64,000 nt of DNA, from the NCBI RefSeq assembly GCF_021556485.1, contig NZ_JAKGBW010000004.1:186001-250000 (forward strand). Reading direction: 5' to 3'. This DNA comes from Oceanobacillus alkalisoli. GTDB lineage: Bacteria > Bacillota > Bacilli > Bacillales > Amphibacillaceae. Numbering within the stretch: position 1 is the first letter of the stretch; the number at the start of each line of letters is the position of its first letter. The translations under genes and the position numbers were made by a program. Positions 54,688 through 63,844 of this stretch are shown here, in pieces. Under the pieces are notes generated by a model. The model had not been told where the DNA came from and searched no databases. It worked only from the letters and a program-made list of their open reading frames with translations.

Positions 54688-55530
54688 ATGAAAAATTGGG
54701 ATAAAATTATAAGTTATAATACATTTCGCTATATCGATCATACCAGACTTAAGGAGTTTCATGGGGAACCGAATACCGCGATTACTTCTTTTGCGATTGA
54801 TGACGCGATTGCAACGTCGGTAAGTGAGAAAGAGTCTCCCCCTGCAATTCGACTGTGGGCACACCCTAAAACAATTGTACTAGGGATCCCGGACGGCAGG
54901 CTCCCTTTTATTGATGAAGGTGTTACTTATTTACAAAACTTAGGGTATCACGTGATGATCCGGAATTCCGGCGGGCTTGCAGTGGCGCTTGATGAGCACG
55001 TGCTGAATTTATCCCTTGTCATTCCCGATGTAAAGCATGTTTCCATTCATGATGCGTATGATGCGATGTTTCAGTTTGTCCAGCATATGTTCCGCGATTT
55101 GACGGCAAATATCGAAGCTTTTGAGATTGTTGGTTCATATTGTCCAGGGGATTATGATTTAAGTATTGCTGGCAGAAAATTCGCCGGCATTTCCCAGCGC
55201 CGGATTAAGGATGCTGCCGCCATTCAGATTTATTTGGATGTAAGTGGCAATAGTAAAGAGCGGGCACGTCATATTCAGGAGTTTTACAAGTTGAGTAAGA
55301 AGCATGAAAAAACGACATTCGTCTATCCTGAGGTGAAGCCAGAAGTGATGGGATCCCTTTCCGAGCTCTTGGGTTATCCGCTGACGGTCGAGGATGTGAA
55401 GCAGCGGACCTATGATGCTTTAAAAGAATTGAGCGGAGAAATCATTACGACCGCGTTTTCCGAAATGGAAAAAGAAACGTTTGTAAAAAGGTATGAGCAA
55501 ATGTTAAAACGGAATGAACGGATTAATTAA
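54688..55530 (+). CDS. lipL: Octanoyl-[GcvH]:protein N-octanoyltransferase
   Basis: Moves octanoate from GcvH to E2 subunits in lipoic-acid synthesis (280 aa). BPL/LplA fold with RNSGGLAVALDEHVLNLSL, acyl-enzyme Cys in GSYCPGDYDLSI, and the catalytic Lys region RKFAGISQRR. Matches B. subtilis LipL in length. AAGGAG precedes the ATG. Divergent from ywfO. Confidence 0.94.
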   Translation: MKNWDKIISYNTFRYIDHTRLKEFHGEPNTAITSFAIDDAIATSVSEKESPPAIRLWAHPKTIVLGIPDGRLPFIDEGVTYLQNLGYHVMIRNSGGLAVALDEHVLNLSLVIPDVKHVSIHDAYDAMFQFVQHMFRDLTANIEAFEIVGSYCPGDYDLSIAGRKFAGISQRRIKDAAAIQIYLDVSGNSKERARHIQEFYKLSKKHEKTTFVYPEVKPEVMGSLSELLGYPLTVEDVKQRTYDALKELSGEIITTAFSEMEKETFVKRYEQMLKRNERIN

Positions 55531-55539
55531 AGCGGTATT

Positions 55540-55650
55540 GGAAGTGGACGAGTAGTTTATAAACTACCGGGTGAACTTGGGCTACGGCCGGTTGGGCGAT
55601 AAGAGGACTGATAAACGACCGAGGGAGCGGAAGTAAGAGAAATTCCGGGA
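55540..55650. repeat. Degenerate 'gataagag / ataaacgacc' repeat after lipL
   Basis: Contains TTTATAAACTACCGGGTG, GGCGATAAGAGGACTGATAAACGACC and an imperfect copy of the block at 63600-63720. Non-coding. Confidence 0.5.
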
Positions 55651-55714
55651 AATAAGAAAATACCCTAACTCCGATTCAACATCCTTCACCCTTCACTCAT
55701 AAAATTAAAGAAGT

Positions 55715-55752
55715 AAAAAGCAGTGAACCACCACCTGGTCCACTGCTTTTTT
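55715..55752. terminator. Terminator between lipL and pta
   Basis: AAAAAGCAGTG / CACTGCTTTTTTT stem; A-run and T-run on both sides, suited to the convergent lipL and pta. Confidence 0.8.
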
Positions 55753-55844
55753 TATAAACTATAACATCATATAACATCAACCAAAGTGACCGATCTATTC
55801 AAACGAATAAATAAATTGGAGTAAAGACATGTCTAGATTCAAGC

Positions 55845-55872
55845 GGGACAACGCCTCTGACCCCCTGTACCA
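55845..55872 (-). repeat. Stop-proximal GGGGTCAGAG repeat after pta
   Basis: On the - strand: TAA, ACTGGTACAGG, GGGTCAGAGGCG, TTGTCCCGC; starts 2 nt after the pta stop. Confidence 0.65.
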
Positions 55873-55874
55873 GT

Positions 55875-56852
55875 TTATTCGTTCAGTGCTTGGGCGGCGG
55901 TGATGATTGCTAGTTTGTAGACGTCTTCTGTGCTGCAGCCGCGGGACAGGTCGTTCACTGGTTGGTTTAATCCTTGCAGGATCGGTCCTACCGCTTCGAA
56001 GTTACCGAGACGTTCTGCGATTTTGTAGCCGATGTTTCCAGCTTCAAGACTTGGGAACACGAAAACATTTGCGTCCCCTTTGATTTCGGAATCCGGGGCT
56101 TTTTTCGCTGCAACACTTGGTACAAAGGCTGCATCGAATTGGAACTCACCATCAATTACGAGCTCTGGGTTATTTTCTTTCGCTATCGTAAGTGCATCAG
56201 CTACACGCTCTGTTTCTTCTGATTTTGCCGATCCTTTTGTGGAGAAACTTAGCATTGCTACACGTGGATCAATTCCGAAGAGATCTGCTGTAGCTGCACT
56301 TTCTGCGGCGATTTCTGCAAGATCGTTTGCGTCAGGTGCAATATTGATCGCACAGTCGGCAAATACATATTTTTCCTCATTTCGGACCATAATGAATACA
56401 CCGGAAGTTTTCTTCACTCCAGGTTTCGTTTTAATGACTTGTAATGCAGGGCGCACCGTGTCTGATGTGGAATGAACCGCTCCACTTACAAGGCCGTCTG
56501 CTTCTCCCTGATACACAAGCATCGTGCCGAAATAGTTCTCGGTCTGTAAAATTTCTCTTGCACTTTCCGGAGTAGCTTTACCTTTACGGCGTTCGACAAA
56601 AGCATCCACCATCGCGTCGAATCCTGAATAATTCGTTGGGTCAACAATCTTACACCCGCTAAGATTAAGAGATAAAGATGCTGCCTTGTCTTGAATCGCA
56701 GTTTCTTCCCCGATCAGTATCGGTGTGATAACACCATCACCTGCAAGCTTCGATGCTGCTTCAAGAACACGCTCATCCAAGCTTTCCGGGAATACAATTT
56801 TTTTATTTGCAGCTGTTACTTTTGGTTTTAACTGTTCGAATATATCGCTCAT
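55875..56852 (-). CDS. pta: Phosphate acetyltransferase
   Basis: Acetyl-CoA plus phosphate to acetyl phosphate in overflow metabolism (325 aa, short EutD/Pta form). Motifs FPESLDERVLEAA, GAVHSTSDTVRPALQVI, AFVPSVAAKK and FVFPSLEAGNIGYKIAERL. ATG with GGAGGC upstream. Divergent from hemQ. Confidence 0.95.
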   Translation of the reverse strand: MSDIFEQLKPKVTAANKKIVFPESLDERVLEAASKLAGDGVITPILIGEETAIQDKAASLSLNLSGCKIVDPTNYSGFDAMVDAFVERRKGKATPESAREILQTENYFGTMLVYQGEADGLVSGAVHSTSDTVRPALQVIKTKPGVKKTSGVFIMVRNEEKYVFADCAINIAPDANDLAEIAAESAATADLFGIDPRVAMLSFSTKGSAKSEETERVADALTIAKENNPELVIDGEFQFDAAFVPSVAAKKAPDSEIKGDANVFVFPSLEAGNIGYKIAERLGNFEAVGPILQGLNQPVNDLSRGCSTEDVYKLAIITAAQALNE

Positions 56853-56972
56853 TTTATTGCCTCCATTAAAAATGACTTTAACTTCATTTTACGCGATTCA
56901 ACTAGATATTAAAAGAAATAACCATTGGGGGTGCGAGATTTTTGACAAAGTAATGACAGAGACGTTCCCAGG

Positions 56973-57001
56973 TGAATCAACATTCGCAAGTATGCTATAG
57001 T
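56973..57001 (+). promoter_or_regulatory. Candidate hemQ promoter (extended -10)
   Basis: TGCTATAGT extended -10 (TATAGT at 56996-57001) with a weak TGAATC 17 nt upstream; 36 nt before the ATG. Confidence 0.45.
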
Positions 57002-57037
57002 AAGACCAGAATTCATTAATTTAAGGGAGAGATCATA

Positions 57038-57787
57038 ATGGCTGAAGCAGTAGTAACCATGGATGGTTGGTGCAAGTTACATGATACACGTACATTTGAT
57101 TGGCCGACATGGAAATTAACATCAGAAGAAGAACGAAACGCAGCAATTCAAGAATTTCAAGAATTAATGAAGAAATGGGATGCTGTTGAAGCAGATAAAG
57201 CAGGCAGTCAATCCGTTTATAAAGTGATTGGAAACAAAGCAGATTTACTCTTTATTTTCCTGCGTCCGACAATGGATGAATTGGAAGAAATTAAACGTGA
57301 TATCAATAGATCAAGATTAGGGGATTTCCTTATCCCGAGTCATTCGTATGTATCCATCGTTGAAATGACGATGCATAATCCGATGGAGGAAGGGAAAGAC
57401 CGGGAGCTATCCCCTCAAGTAGAAGCAAGACTGAAGCCAATTTTACCGAAATGGGAATATGCTTGTTTCTATCCGATGAATCGCCGCCGCGAACAGCATG
57501 CGAACTGGTTTGAAATTTCAAAAGCAGAGCGTACTCGTTTGCTTTATGAGCATGGAATGACAGGTCGGAAGTATGCTGGAAAAGTGAAGGAGATTATTAG
57601 CGGCTCCATTGGACTTGATGAGTGGGAATGGTGTGTGACGTTGTTTGCACATGACCCGTTACAGTTCAAAAAAATTGTTTATGAAATGCGTTTTGATGAA
57701 GTAACAACGAAATACGGCGAATTTGGTGATTTTATCATCGGTGCTTACTTGCCGAATGAAGATTTCGCAGCATATTTTAGTTTATAA
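57038..57787 (+). CDS. hemQ: Coproheme decarboxylase HemQ
   Basis: Last step of the coproporphyrin-dependent haem pathway of monoderm bacteria (249 aa, homopentameric chlorite-dismutase fold). Active-site Tyr in CFYPMNRRREQHANWF and proximal haem His in LLYEHGMTGRKYAGKV. AAGGGAGA precedes the ATG. Adjacent to pta as in B. subtilis ywfI. Confidence 0.95.
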   Translation: MAEAVVTMDGWCKLHDTRTFDWPTWKLTSEEERNAAIQEFQELMKKWDAVEADKAGSQSVYKVIGNKADLLFIFLRPTMDELEEIKRDINRSRLGDFLIPSHSYVSIVEMTMHNPMEEGKDRELSPQVEARLKPILPKWEYACFYPMNRRREQHANWFEISKAERTRLLYEHGMTGRKYAGKVKEIISGSIGLDEWEWCVTLFAHDPLQFKKIVYEMRFDEVTTKYGEFGDFIIGAYLPNEDFAAYFSL

Positions 57788-57796
57788 GATGTTTCA

Positions 57797-57832
57797 AAAA
57801 GTCCGGGACTTAAAAAAGTTCCGGGCTTTTTT
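57797..57832 (+). terminator. Terminator of hemQ
   Basis: AAGTCCGGGAC / GTTCCGGGCTT stem (57799-57809, 57818-57828) plus T-run. Confidence 0.88.
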
Positions 57833-57959
57833 GTCATCATTTTGCCCAACTTACATACATATAATTAGTGAATATTCATCCCGATCGTTACAGAAATGAG
57901 GTAAGTGTTGTCCGACTGTTTATTAATCTTGTTTTATAAGATGAGGAGGTTTTTCAAAA

Positions 57960-58409
57960 ATGAGTGAAGAAAAAGAAACAAATCAGAATCAGGAGCAACA
58001 AAGCTTTTATTCGTATTCAAATCAGGCGTATTATCCGCAGCAGCAACAGCAGATGTATGGATATTATCCAATGTATCCTGCTGTTCGGCAAATGGCACCC
58101 CCCCAGCAGCAAGCAGGAAACCAAGGTATGCTCCCGCTCGAGCAATCGTATATTGAAAATATTTTGCGTTTAAACCGCGGGAAGATGGCAACCGTTCACA
58201 TGACGTTTGAAGGGAATAACAGCCGCACCTTTACAGGGATCATCGAAGCTGCCGGGAGAGACCATATTATCTTAAGCGAAGAAGGAACCGGCCGTCGCGT
58301 GCTTCTCCTCATGGTCTACTTGGATTATGTCACTTTTAACGAAGAAATCAACTACGACTATCCCTTCGCCGCAACCGACCAACAATTAGCCAACTACTCA
58401 CCACGGTAA
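57960..58409 (+). CDS. gerQ: Spore coat protein GerQ
   Basis: 149 aa coat protein needed for CwlJ function and cross-linked by transglutaminase in B. subtilis. The N-terminal ~60 residues are Gln/Tyr/Pro-rich (YYPQQQQQMYGYYPMYP), supplying Gln donors; the conserved C-terminal half is QSYIENILRLNRGKMATVHMTFEGN. ATG with GAGGAGG upstream. Confidence 0.94.
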   Translation: MSEEKETNQNQEQQSFYSYSNQAYYPQQQQQMYGYYPMYPAVRQMAPPQQQAGNQGMLPLEQSYIENILRLNRGKMATVHMTFEGNNSRTFTGIIEAAGRDHIILSEEGTGRRVLLLMVYLDYVTFNEEINYDYPFAATDQQLANYSPR

Positions 58410-58433
58410 AAAATTATTTTCCAGATAACAAAA

Positions 58434-58460
58434 GGATGGCAAGTTGATTTGCCATCCTCA
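58434..58460 (+). terminator. Terminator of gerQ
   Basis: GGATGGCAA / TTGCCATCC 9 bp stem followed by TCATTTTC. Confidence 0.7.
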
Positions 58461-58484
58461 TTTTCAATTAAAGGGGTGAAACCA

Positions 58485-58736
58485 GTGAAACAGACTTATG
58501 AAAAGGTCATACAGCTTGAGCTCCTGACGTTAGGCCTGTCCGTTGTGCTTGGTTTCATCGCCCTTTTCCAGAGTTCCATCTTCCTCGTCATTTTTTCCTT
58601 TTATCTGCTCGGCATCAGCTTAATCTGTGACGCATACAGCCATCAGTACACATCATCCCGCATGCTCCAAGGCAAGAAGCAGCTCATTCGTGCAGCTGTC
58701 ATCCTCCTGCTCGCTAGCGCTCTTTTCCTTTTATAA
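58485..58736 (+). CDS. Small hypothetical membrane protein
   Basis: 83 aa, three hydrophobic segments (ELLTLGLSVVLGFIALF, IFLVIFSFYLLGISLI, LIRAAVILLLASALFLL). Start GTG at 58485, 8 nt after AAAGGGGTG; a TTG at 58449 lies inside the gerQ terminator. I do not recognise the family. Confidence 0.65.
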   Translation: MKQTYEKVIQLELLTLGLSVVLGFIALFQSSIFLVIFSFYLLGISLICDAYSHQYTSSRMLQGKKQLIRAAVILLLASALFLL

Positions 58737-58741
58737 ATGTG

Positions 58742-59012
58742 TGTTCAAAAAGGAGGAAAAAAAGGACCGAGGTCGGCTAAATAAGCATCGTCCTGTTGCA
58801 ACGCCGACACTAGCACATCCTGTGCGTCGAAATTCGAGGCGGCGAAGCTCCCGGCGCCGGAATGTACGTTCGCAGGTACATGAGGAGCGGAAAAGCGAGC
58901 CAACGAGCTTCCACAGGAAGTGGTGAGTTCTACGTTGTCCACAGGACGTGGACGGTCTTAGTAGAACCCCCCATTCACGAAGTGTCATTTTTACCGGACT
59001 TTTTTGAACATC
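58742..59012 (+). mobile_element. Large non-coding repeat element with inverted ends
   Basis: Begins TGTTCAAAAAGGAGGAAA and ends GGACTTTTTTGAACATCC, inverted ends of about 12 bp. The interior is GC-rich with internal hairpins (GTACGTTCGCAGGTAC; GTTCTAC...GTAGAAC). Two interior blocks recur, in order, in the atpG-atpD spacer (1924-2016, - strand). The open frames crossing it are not convincing genes. Confidence 0.6.
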
Positions 59013-59014
59013 CT

Positions 59015-59383
59015 CTATAAATGTTTTACTACGGCCGTGCCAAGCAAGACCCAACCAACAAGGAAAGAAACCCCACCGAATGGCGTAATCATTGCCAGCG
59101 TCCGAACACCTGTCGTTGAGTACAAATACAAACTGCCGGAAAACAGAACGATTCCGAGGACAAACATCCAGCCTGCCCACGTAATACTTGCCGCCTGAAC
59201 TTTCAACATTAAGATTCCCGTTGCAAGAATCGCTGACGTGTGAAACATTTGATAATTAACCGCTTTTTCCCATGTTCCTAATTGTTTTTCCGTCAGTCTG
59301 CCTTCAAGACCGTGCGCACCAAAAGCTCCTAAAGCAACGGCTAGAAACCCGTTAATGACACCGATTAGTAATAATGCTTTCAT
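59015..59383 (-). CDS. ywdK: DUF423 membrane protein YwdK
   Basis: 122 aa, four membrane helices. Family signature GAFGAHGLEGRLTEKQLGTWEKAVNYQMFHTSAIL. Function unknown. Convergent with the gerQ side; 16 nt after ywdI on the same strand. The ATG is preceded by AAGGGGATAAGTG. Confidence 0.9.
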   Translation of the reverse strand: MKALLLIGVINGFLAVALGAFGAHGLEGRLTEKQLGTWEKAVNYQMFHTSAILATGILMLKVQAASITWAGWMFVLGIVLFSGSLYLYSTTGVRTLAMITPFGGVSFLVGWVLLGTAVVKHL

Positions 59384-59399
59384 TTTTCACTTATCCCCT

Positions 59400-59708
59400 T
59401 TAAAAGTCAAAAATTGAATCGCCATTTGCTTCCCCGTAATCTGGTTTCGCAGGCGCATTCTGATCTCCTATTACCGAGCTCTTCTTATTCCCAAGCATCG
59501 CCTTAATTTCTTGTTCGGAAAACGTGTTTTGTGATTGTGATGCCCGGACTTCTCTGACAGGCTCACCTGCTTCTTCAAGAAATAATTCAGCGAGCAATTT
59601 AATATTATTTATATTTGTAAGAAAATCTTGGCCGCTCTCTTCTCTTTCCATTGCAGCGTTAAGTTCCTTCATCATTTTTGTTAGGACTGTTTGATTCTGC
59701 ATGCTCAT
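59400..59708 (-). CDS. ywdI: DUF5327 family protein YwdI
   Basis: 102 aa soluble protein. N-terminal helix QTVLTKMMKELNAAMEREESGQDFLTNINNIKLLAELFLE is the conserved part; C-terminus low complexity ending SIFDF. SD AAAGGAGTG. Neighbour of ywdK as in B. subtilis. Function unknown. Confidence 0.82.
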   Translation of the reverse strand: MSMQNQTVLTKMMKELNAAMEREESGQDFLTNINNIKLLAELFLEEAGEPVREVRASQSQNTFSEQEIKAMLGNKKSSVIGDQNAPAKPDYGEANGDSIFDF

Positions 59709-59766
59709 CTTGTCACTCCTTTAAGTGTTCTGCAGTTCCTTTCATTATAGCATGAGTTGAGACACA

Positions 59767-59790
59767 CAAAAAAGCCTCAGCATGCCGCTA
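59767..59790 (-). terminator. Terminator after the small gene at 59788
   Basis: CTTAGC / GCTGAG stem followed by GCTTTTTTG on the - strand. Confidence 0.55.
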
Positions 59791-60003
59791 AGACTCCTGC
59801 TCGGATTTTCGAGGGTTACCCGCTTCCCCTAATTGCTGTTCCTCTACATACCGATTGTAAAGCCATGATAAAAATTCCAGTTCTTTTTGCTCTAAAGCCC
59901 TTCCCAAGCTTGTCTCCGTGTTTAAGCAAAACTGATTATATTCTTCCAAAGCTTTACTGCCCCCTCTGAAAGGTCGAGTGTTTGGGTCAATTATAAAGTA
60001 CAT
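59788..60003 (-). CDS. Small hypothetical protein
   Basis: 71 aa starting MYFIIDPNTRPFRGGSKALE. A helical segment TSLGRALEQKELEFLSWLYNRYVEEQQ and a Gly/Lys/Glu-rich tail. No good SD at 60003 or at the upstream GTG (60027). Protein-like composition and own terminator favour a gene, but I recognise no family. Confidence 0.45.
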   Translation of the reverse strand: MYFIIDPNTRPFRGGSKALEEYNQFCLNTETSLGRALEQKELEFLSWLYNRYVEEQQLGEAGNPRKSEQES

Positions 60004-60030
60004 TCTTTTCTTTTTCAAGAACTTCACAGA

Positions 60031-60063
60031 AAAAAAGGAACCGGCTGATTATTCAACCAGTTC
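60031..60063 (-). terminator. Terminator of the phasin-like gene
   Basis: GAACTGGTTGA / TCAGCCGGTTC stem with G-U pairs, then CTTTTTTTC on the - strand. Confidence 0.75.
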
Positions 60064-60071
60064 TCTTTAAT

Positions 60072-60374
60072 TTATTCTTGGTTCTCCAATTTTAATTCCA
60101 GTTCTGTAATTCGTGCATTTAGCGTTGCGATGTCTTCTTTTGTAGCAAGACCAAGCTCTTCCGCTGCCTTACGCTTCTGTTCATCTTGTTTTACAGACCA
60201 TTCTTCGGTTTTCTGTTCACCCTTTTCAATGAAATCATTCATCATCTGTTTCGCCTGTTCTTGGGAAATTTCATTTTTTGAAACGAGTTCATCGAGCTTG
60301 CTTTGTAATTTCTCTTTGCTGGCAATTGCAGCTCCAAGACCGAGTAAGAAACCTTTTTTTAAGTAATCTGCCAT
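60072..60374 (-). CDS. Phasin-superfamily-like helical protein
   Basis: 100 aa. A short hydrophobic start (YLKKGFLLGLGAAIASKEKL) then an amphipathic coiled coil to the end (ATKEDIATLNARITELELKLE), the layout of the 'polyhydroxyalkanoate synthesis regulator phasin' group. ATG at 60374 with GGGGGTG SD lying in the ubiB stop region; no gap to ubiB, so the two act as a unit. Confidence 0.72.
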   Translation of the reverse strand: MADYLKKGFLLGLGAAIASKEKLQSKLDELVSKNEISQEQAKQMMNDFIEKGEQKTEEWSVKQDEQKRKAAEELGLATKEDIATLNARITELELKLENQE

Positions 60375-60377
60375 CAC

Positions 60378-62033
60378 TTACACCCCCTTTTTATTTTGCT
60401 TGCGTATCATACTGCGATGGAATAGTAATAAGATATTCAATAAAATAAGAAAAACAGCGGCAATCATCCAGCCGGTGTAACGGATAGCAACTTCACCAAT
60501 CGTATAGCTGTAAATACTGATGAATGTTCCTGCTACTACCATAATAAAGGAAAAAACCTCTAATAGTAAATAGTATTGATGTTTCATTTTTATATGAAGT
60601 TTCTCTTTATCCCAAACCCTGTCCCGTTCCCCGCTTTCAAGGAAATTGAGAAGCGCTCGCGGATAGGACAGCAATGGATCGGTCGCATTTTTCACATATT
60701 GCTTTGTAACGGATTCGACGATACTCTTCATGCCGAACCAATCCTTAATTTCATCTTTCCCCCATTTTACGATATCAATCTCCGGATTAATCGCATATAA
60801 AATTCCTACTACAATCGAGATTGCCCGGAGCAGGTAAGCATAATCGGCGGGCAGCTGGATTGGCTGTTCTTTCACAACTTCACTTACCTCATCGAACACT
60901 TGATTAATCGTCTGGGTATTTAAGTTTTTTAATGAACCAGCGGAATACATTTCCACTGCATCAATAATCACTTCTTTAATCTTCTTTTTATTTGCATGCG
61001 GCAGGAGAAAATTCATTTTATCCAATGCATCGATAACAATATCGTAATTATCGATAATAAACCCTTGGATAAGCAATTTAAAATTATCCGTATCCTGCTT
61101 TTTAATCTCGCCTATCATTCCGAAGTCGATAATGGCAACCGTTCCGTCTTTACGCAGGAGAATATTTCCAGCATGTGGATCCGCATGGAATTTTCCAGGA
61201 TTAAGAAATTGATCGATATAGAAGTCGAAGAGATTTTTAGAAATCTGTTCCCTGTTCAAACGATTGTTTACGAAGAATTCGGTGTTCGTAATCTTTTCCC
61301 CTTGAATCCATTCCATCACCAGAATACGCCTCGTGCTTAATTCTTCATAAAAATGCGGAATATGAATATGTTCCATGTCACCGTAACGCTCCGTAAAGTA
61401 TTGACCGAATTCAAGTTCTTGGCCATAATCAAGTTCTCGTTCCATAACGGTGACAAGTTCATGGTACAGTGCTTTTAAATCTGCTTTCTTTCCAAAGTTT
61501 GTAAACACTTTAAGAATCCAGAACACCATGCGGAGTGCGACGAAATCCTTATGGAAAACTTCTTCTATCCGGTAGCGTCTAACTTTAATCGCAACTTCCT
61601 GGCCACCCTTTAAAATACCGTAATACACTTCACCGATCGATGCGGAAGCGACGGATTGCTTCTTGATATATTTCACATGTTCCTCCATGTTTTTTCCCCA
61701 GTCTTCCAGGAGAATCTTTTCCGCATTTTCAAAGGGCATTGGCGGCACATGATCGACAAGTCCGGTTAACTCCTGGATGAAAACATCAGGAAGGAAGTCG
61801 GTTCGCGTACTTAAAAATTGCCCTACTTTAATAAGCACACCGCCGAGACGTTCTGCCGTCTCACGATATTTCCTCGCAAGCTTATATAATAAATTGTTCC
61901 ACTTCTTCTTCGTCTGTTCATCCCATACAGAGTGCAGAAGCAGAAACACATATATTCTCGTTATAAAGGAAATCGTGAGGGTGATAATTACTACATAGCG
62001 ATACAAAAAATTATACTTGAGCAGCTTCCGCAA
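60378..62033 (-). CDS. ABC1/AarF/UbiB family atypical kinase
   Basis: 551 aa. Family KxGQ motif in GGVLIKVGQFLSTR, Ala-rich nucleotide loop SVASASIGEVYYG, catalytic-type motifs HADPHAGNILL and IDFGMIG. Two C-terminal membrane helices anchor it. Members support quinone biosynthesis or lipid-related ATPase functions. Start: TTG at 62033, 6 nt after AGAGGTG; a GTG at 62069 has its SD too close. Confidence 0.9.
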   Translation of the reverse strand: MRKLLKYNFLYRYVVIITLTISFITRIYVFLLLHSVWDEQTKKKWNNLLYKLARKYRETAERLGGVLIKVGQFLSTRTDFLPDVFIQELTGLVDHVPPMPFENAEKILLEDWGKNMEEHVKYIKKQSVASASIGEVYYGILKGGQEVAIKVRRYRIEEVFHKDFVALRMVFWILKVFTNFGKKADLKALYHELVTVMERELDYGQELEFGQYFTERYGDMEHIHIPHFYEELSTRRILVMEWIQGEKITNTEFFVNNRLNREQISKNLFDFYIDQFLNPGKFHADPHAGNILLRKDGTVAIIDFGMIGEIKKQDTDNFKLLIQGFIIDNYDIVIDALDKMNFLLPHANKKKIKEVIIDAVEMYSAGSLKNLNTQTINQVFDEVSEVVKEQPIQLPADYAYLLRAISIVVGILYAINPEIDIVKWGKDEIKDWFGMKSIVESVTKQYVKNATDPLLSYPRALLNFLESGERDRVWDKEKLHIKMKHQYYLLLEVFSFIMVVAGTFISIYSYTIGEVAIRYTGWMIAAVFLILLNILLLFHRSMIRKQNKKGV

Positions 62034-62193
62034 ACCAATCACCTCTGTTCCTATATTCCCTACTTTCACCTTATCTTAACCATCTGATTTACACAAACGC
62101 AAAGTTAAGAATTCATTGAAATTAATTAGGCTATTGCATGTTTTATCACCTAGTTGTATAATTATGCAGTATGTTAGTTTGGAGGATGAAGAA

Positions 62194-63540
62194 ATGTTAA
62201 AAGGATATACATGGAAGAACTATTTATTATTTATTATCCCTTCCCTAATCGGGATTCTTTTATTTATTACCCCAGTTTCAACAGGAGACGGGACGACAAT
62301 ACCAATTGCACTGCTCGCAGGATTTGTTGAGGAAGCATTAGCTTCTTATCTATCATTGATTATGATGTTGATCATTGTGATTACAGCAGTTTTTACGCTA
62401 ATTGGTTTTATATCAAAAGGTAAAGTTTATGCAAAAACACCATTCTTTGAGCAATTATTTACTACTTCATTATTTTGGACCGTAACCCGTACACTCGCTG
62501 CAGTGTTTGCAATCATGGTCTATTTCAAACTTGGTCATGAAGCATTTTACAGCCCGGATACAGGCGGGACATTGTTGGATGGACTACTCCACACCTTATT
62601 CGCAGTCTTTTTCTTCGCTGGCTTATTTTTACCGCTGTTAACGAACTTCGGTTTACTTGAATTCTTCGGCACATTAATGACGAAAATCATGCGCCCTGTG
62701 TTCAAGCTGCCGGGACGTTCATCGATTGATGCCCTCGCTTCTTGGGTTGGAGACGGGACGATTGGAGTCCTTCTTACGAGCAAGCAGTATGAGGACGGCT
62801 TTTATACGAAGCGGGAAGCGACCGTCATTGGGACGACATTTTCCATCGTATCGATCACATTCTCCTTAGTCGTGTTATCCGAGGTCGGTCTGGAGCATAT
62901 GTTTGTGCCGTATTACATTACGATTGTGATTGCCGGCTTTGTGGCCGCACTTATTATGCCGCGGATCCCACCCCTTTCCCGGAAAAAAGATAGCTATATC
63001 GACGGGCGTATTGATGTTCTGGATGAATCGATTCCTCAAGGCTATAACACAGTCAGTTACGGGATGAAAAATGCGTTGGACCGTGCGAAGAAAGAAACGA
63101 ATGTGTATAAATTCTTTAAAGAAGGCTTCCAGAATATCTTAGATATGTGGATGGGAGTTGCTCCTGTCGTGATGGCGTTCGGTCTCATCGCCCTGATTGT
63201 TGCCGAATATACACCATTCTTCAGCTGGATTGGCGCGCCATTTATTCCGCTTTTGGAACTGATGCAGGTGCCACATGCTGTTGAAGCATCCGAAACCATT
63301 CTGATTGGTTTTGCGGATATGTTCTTACCAGCAATCATCGGCTCGGGTATCGAATCTGAGATGACAAGATTCATCATTGCTGCTTTATCGGTGACACAGC
63401 TCATTTACCTATCAGAAGTTGGTGGATTATTACTAGGTTCCAAGATTCCAGTATCATTCATCGACCTAATCGTTATCTTCTTACTACGGACGATTATTAC
63501 ACTGCCGATCATTACACTAATCGCGCATTTCTTGTTTTAA
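62194..63540 (+). CDS. YjiH-type membrane protein with nucleoside-recognition (Gate) domains
   Basis: 448 aa, about ten membrane helices. Two Gate-like repeats: WVGDGTIGVLLTSKQYEDGFYTKREATVIGTTFS and GFADMFLPAIIGSGIESEMTRFIIAALSVTQ. Such domains occur in nucleoside transporters and SpoIIIA/spore maturation proteins; substrate unknown. ATG at 62194 is 8 nt after GGAGG. Divergent from ubiB. Confidence 0.85.
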   Translation: MLKGYTWKNYLLFIIPSLIGILLFITPVSTGDGTTIPIALLAGFVEEALASYLSLIMMLIIVITAVFTLIGFISKGKVYAKTPFFEQLFTTSLFWTVTRTLAAVFAIMVYFKLGHEAFYSPDTGGTLLDGLLHTLFAVFFFAGLFLPLLTNFGLLEFFGTLMTKIMRPVFKLPGRSSIDALASWVGDGTIGVLLTSKQYEDGFYTKREATVIGTTFSIVSITFSLVVLSEVGLEHMFVPYYITIVIAGFVAALIMPRIPPLSRKKDSYIDGRIDVLDESIPQGYNTVSYGMKNALDRAKKETNVYKFFKEGFQNILDMWMGVAPVVMAFGLIALIVAEYTPFFSWIGAPFIPLLELMQVPHAVEASETILIGFADMFLPAIIGSGIESEMTRFIIAALSVTQLIYLSEVGGLLLGSKIPVSFIDLIVIFLLRTIITLPIITLIAHFLF

Positions 63541-63599
63541 AATCAGGATGGAATGGATACGGAATGCTTTTACCGAATGAACGAGAACTTTTTGGTGGT

Positions 63600-63720
63600 T
63601 CAGGTGGTGAGAGAGTTTATAAACGACCGGTGGCGCTAGGCTTATGGCCAAGCCGATGATGAGACTTATAAACGACCATTCAAGCTACGTTCATCGGATT
63701 TAAGCAAGACAGAACGGCTA
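63600..63720. repeat. Degenerate 'gagacttataaacgacc' repeat
   Basis: Two near-copies of GAGAGTTTATAAACGACC and GAGACTTATAAACGACC about 50 nt apart with a palindrome GGCTTATGGCCAAGCC between them. Best-preserved member of the family at 10180, 21050 and 55540. Non-coding. Confidence 0.5.
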
Positions 63721-63761
63721 CCCGAACAAGCAGCCCACCCCCGCCCCGATTACAAAAGTCG

Positions 63762-63799
63762 AAAAAAGCAGTGAATCCACACCAGATTCACTGCTTTTC
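63762..63799 (+). terminator. Terminator of the YjiH-type gene
   Basis: AAAGCAGTGAATC / GATTCACTGCTTTT 13 bp stem; usable in both directions between the convergent genes. Confidence 0.8.
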
Positions 63800-63844
63800 T
63801 CATTTTTCATCCCAATATCTAGTACCAATATCTAGTACTTGAAG

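Noticed and set aside
58731-59180. Long open frames over the 58.7-59.0 kb element
   Set aside because: Basic, low-complexity translation across a GC-rich hairpin element and into ywdK in another frame.
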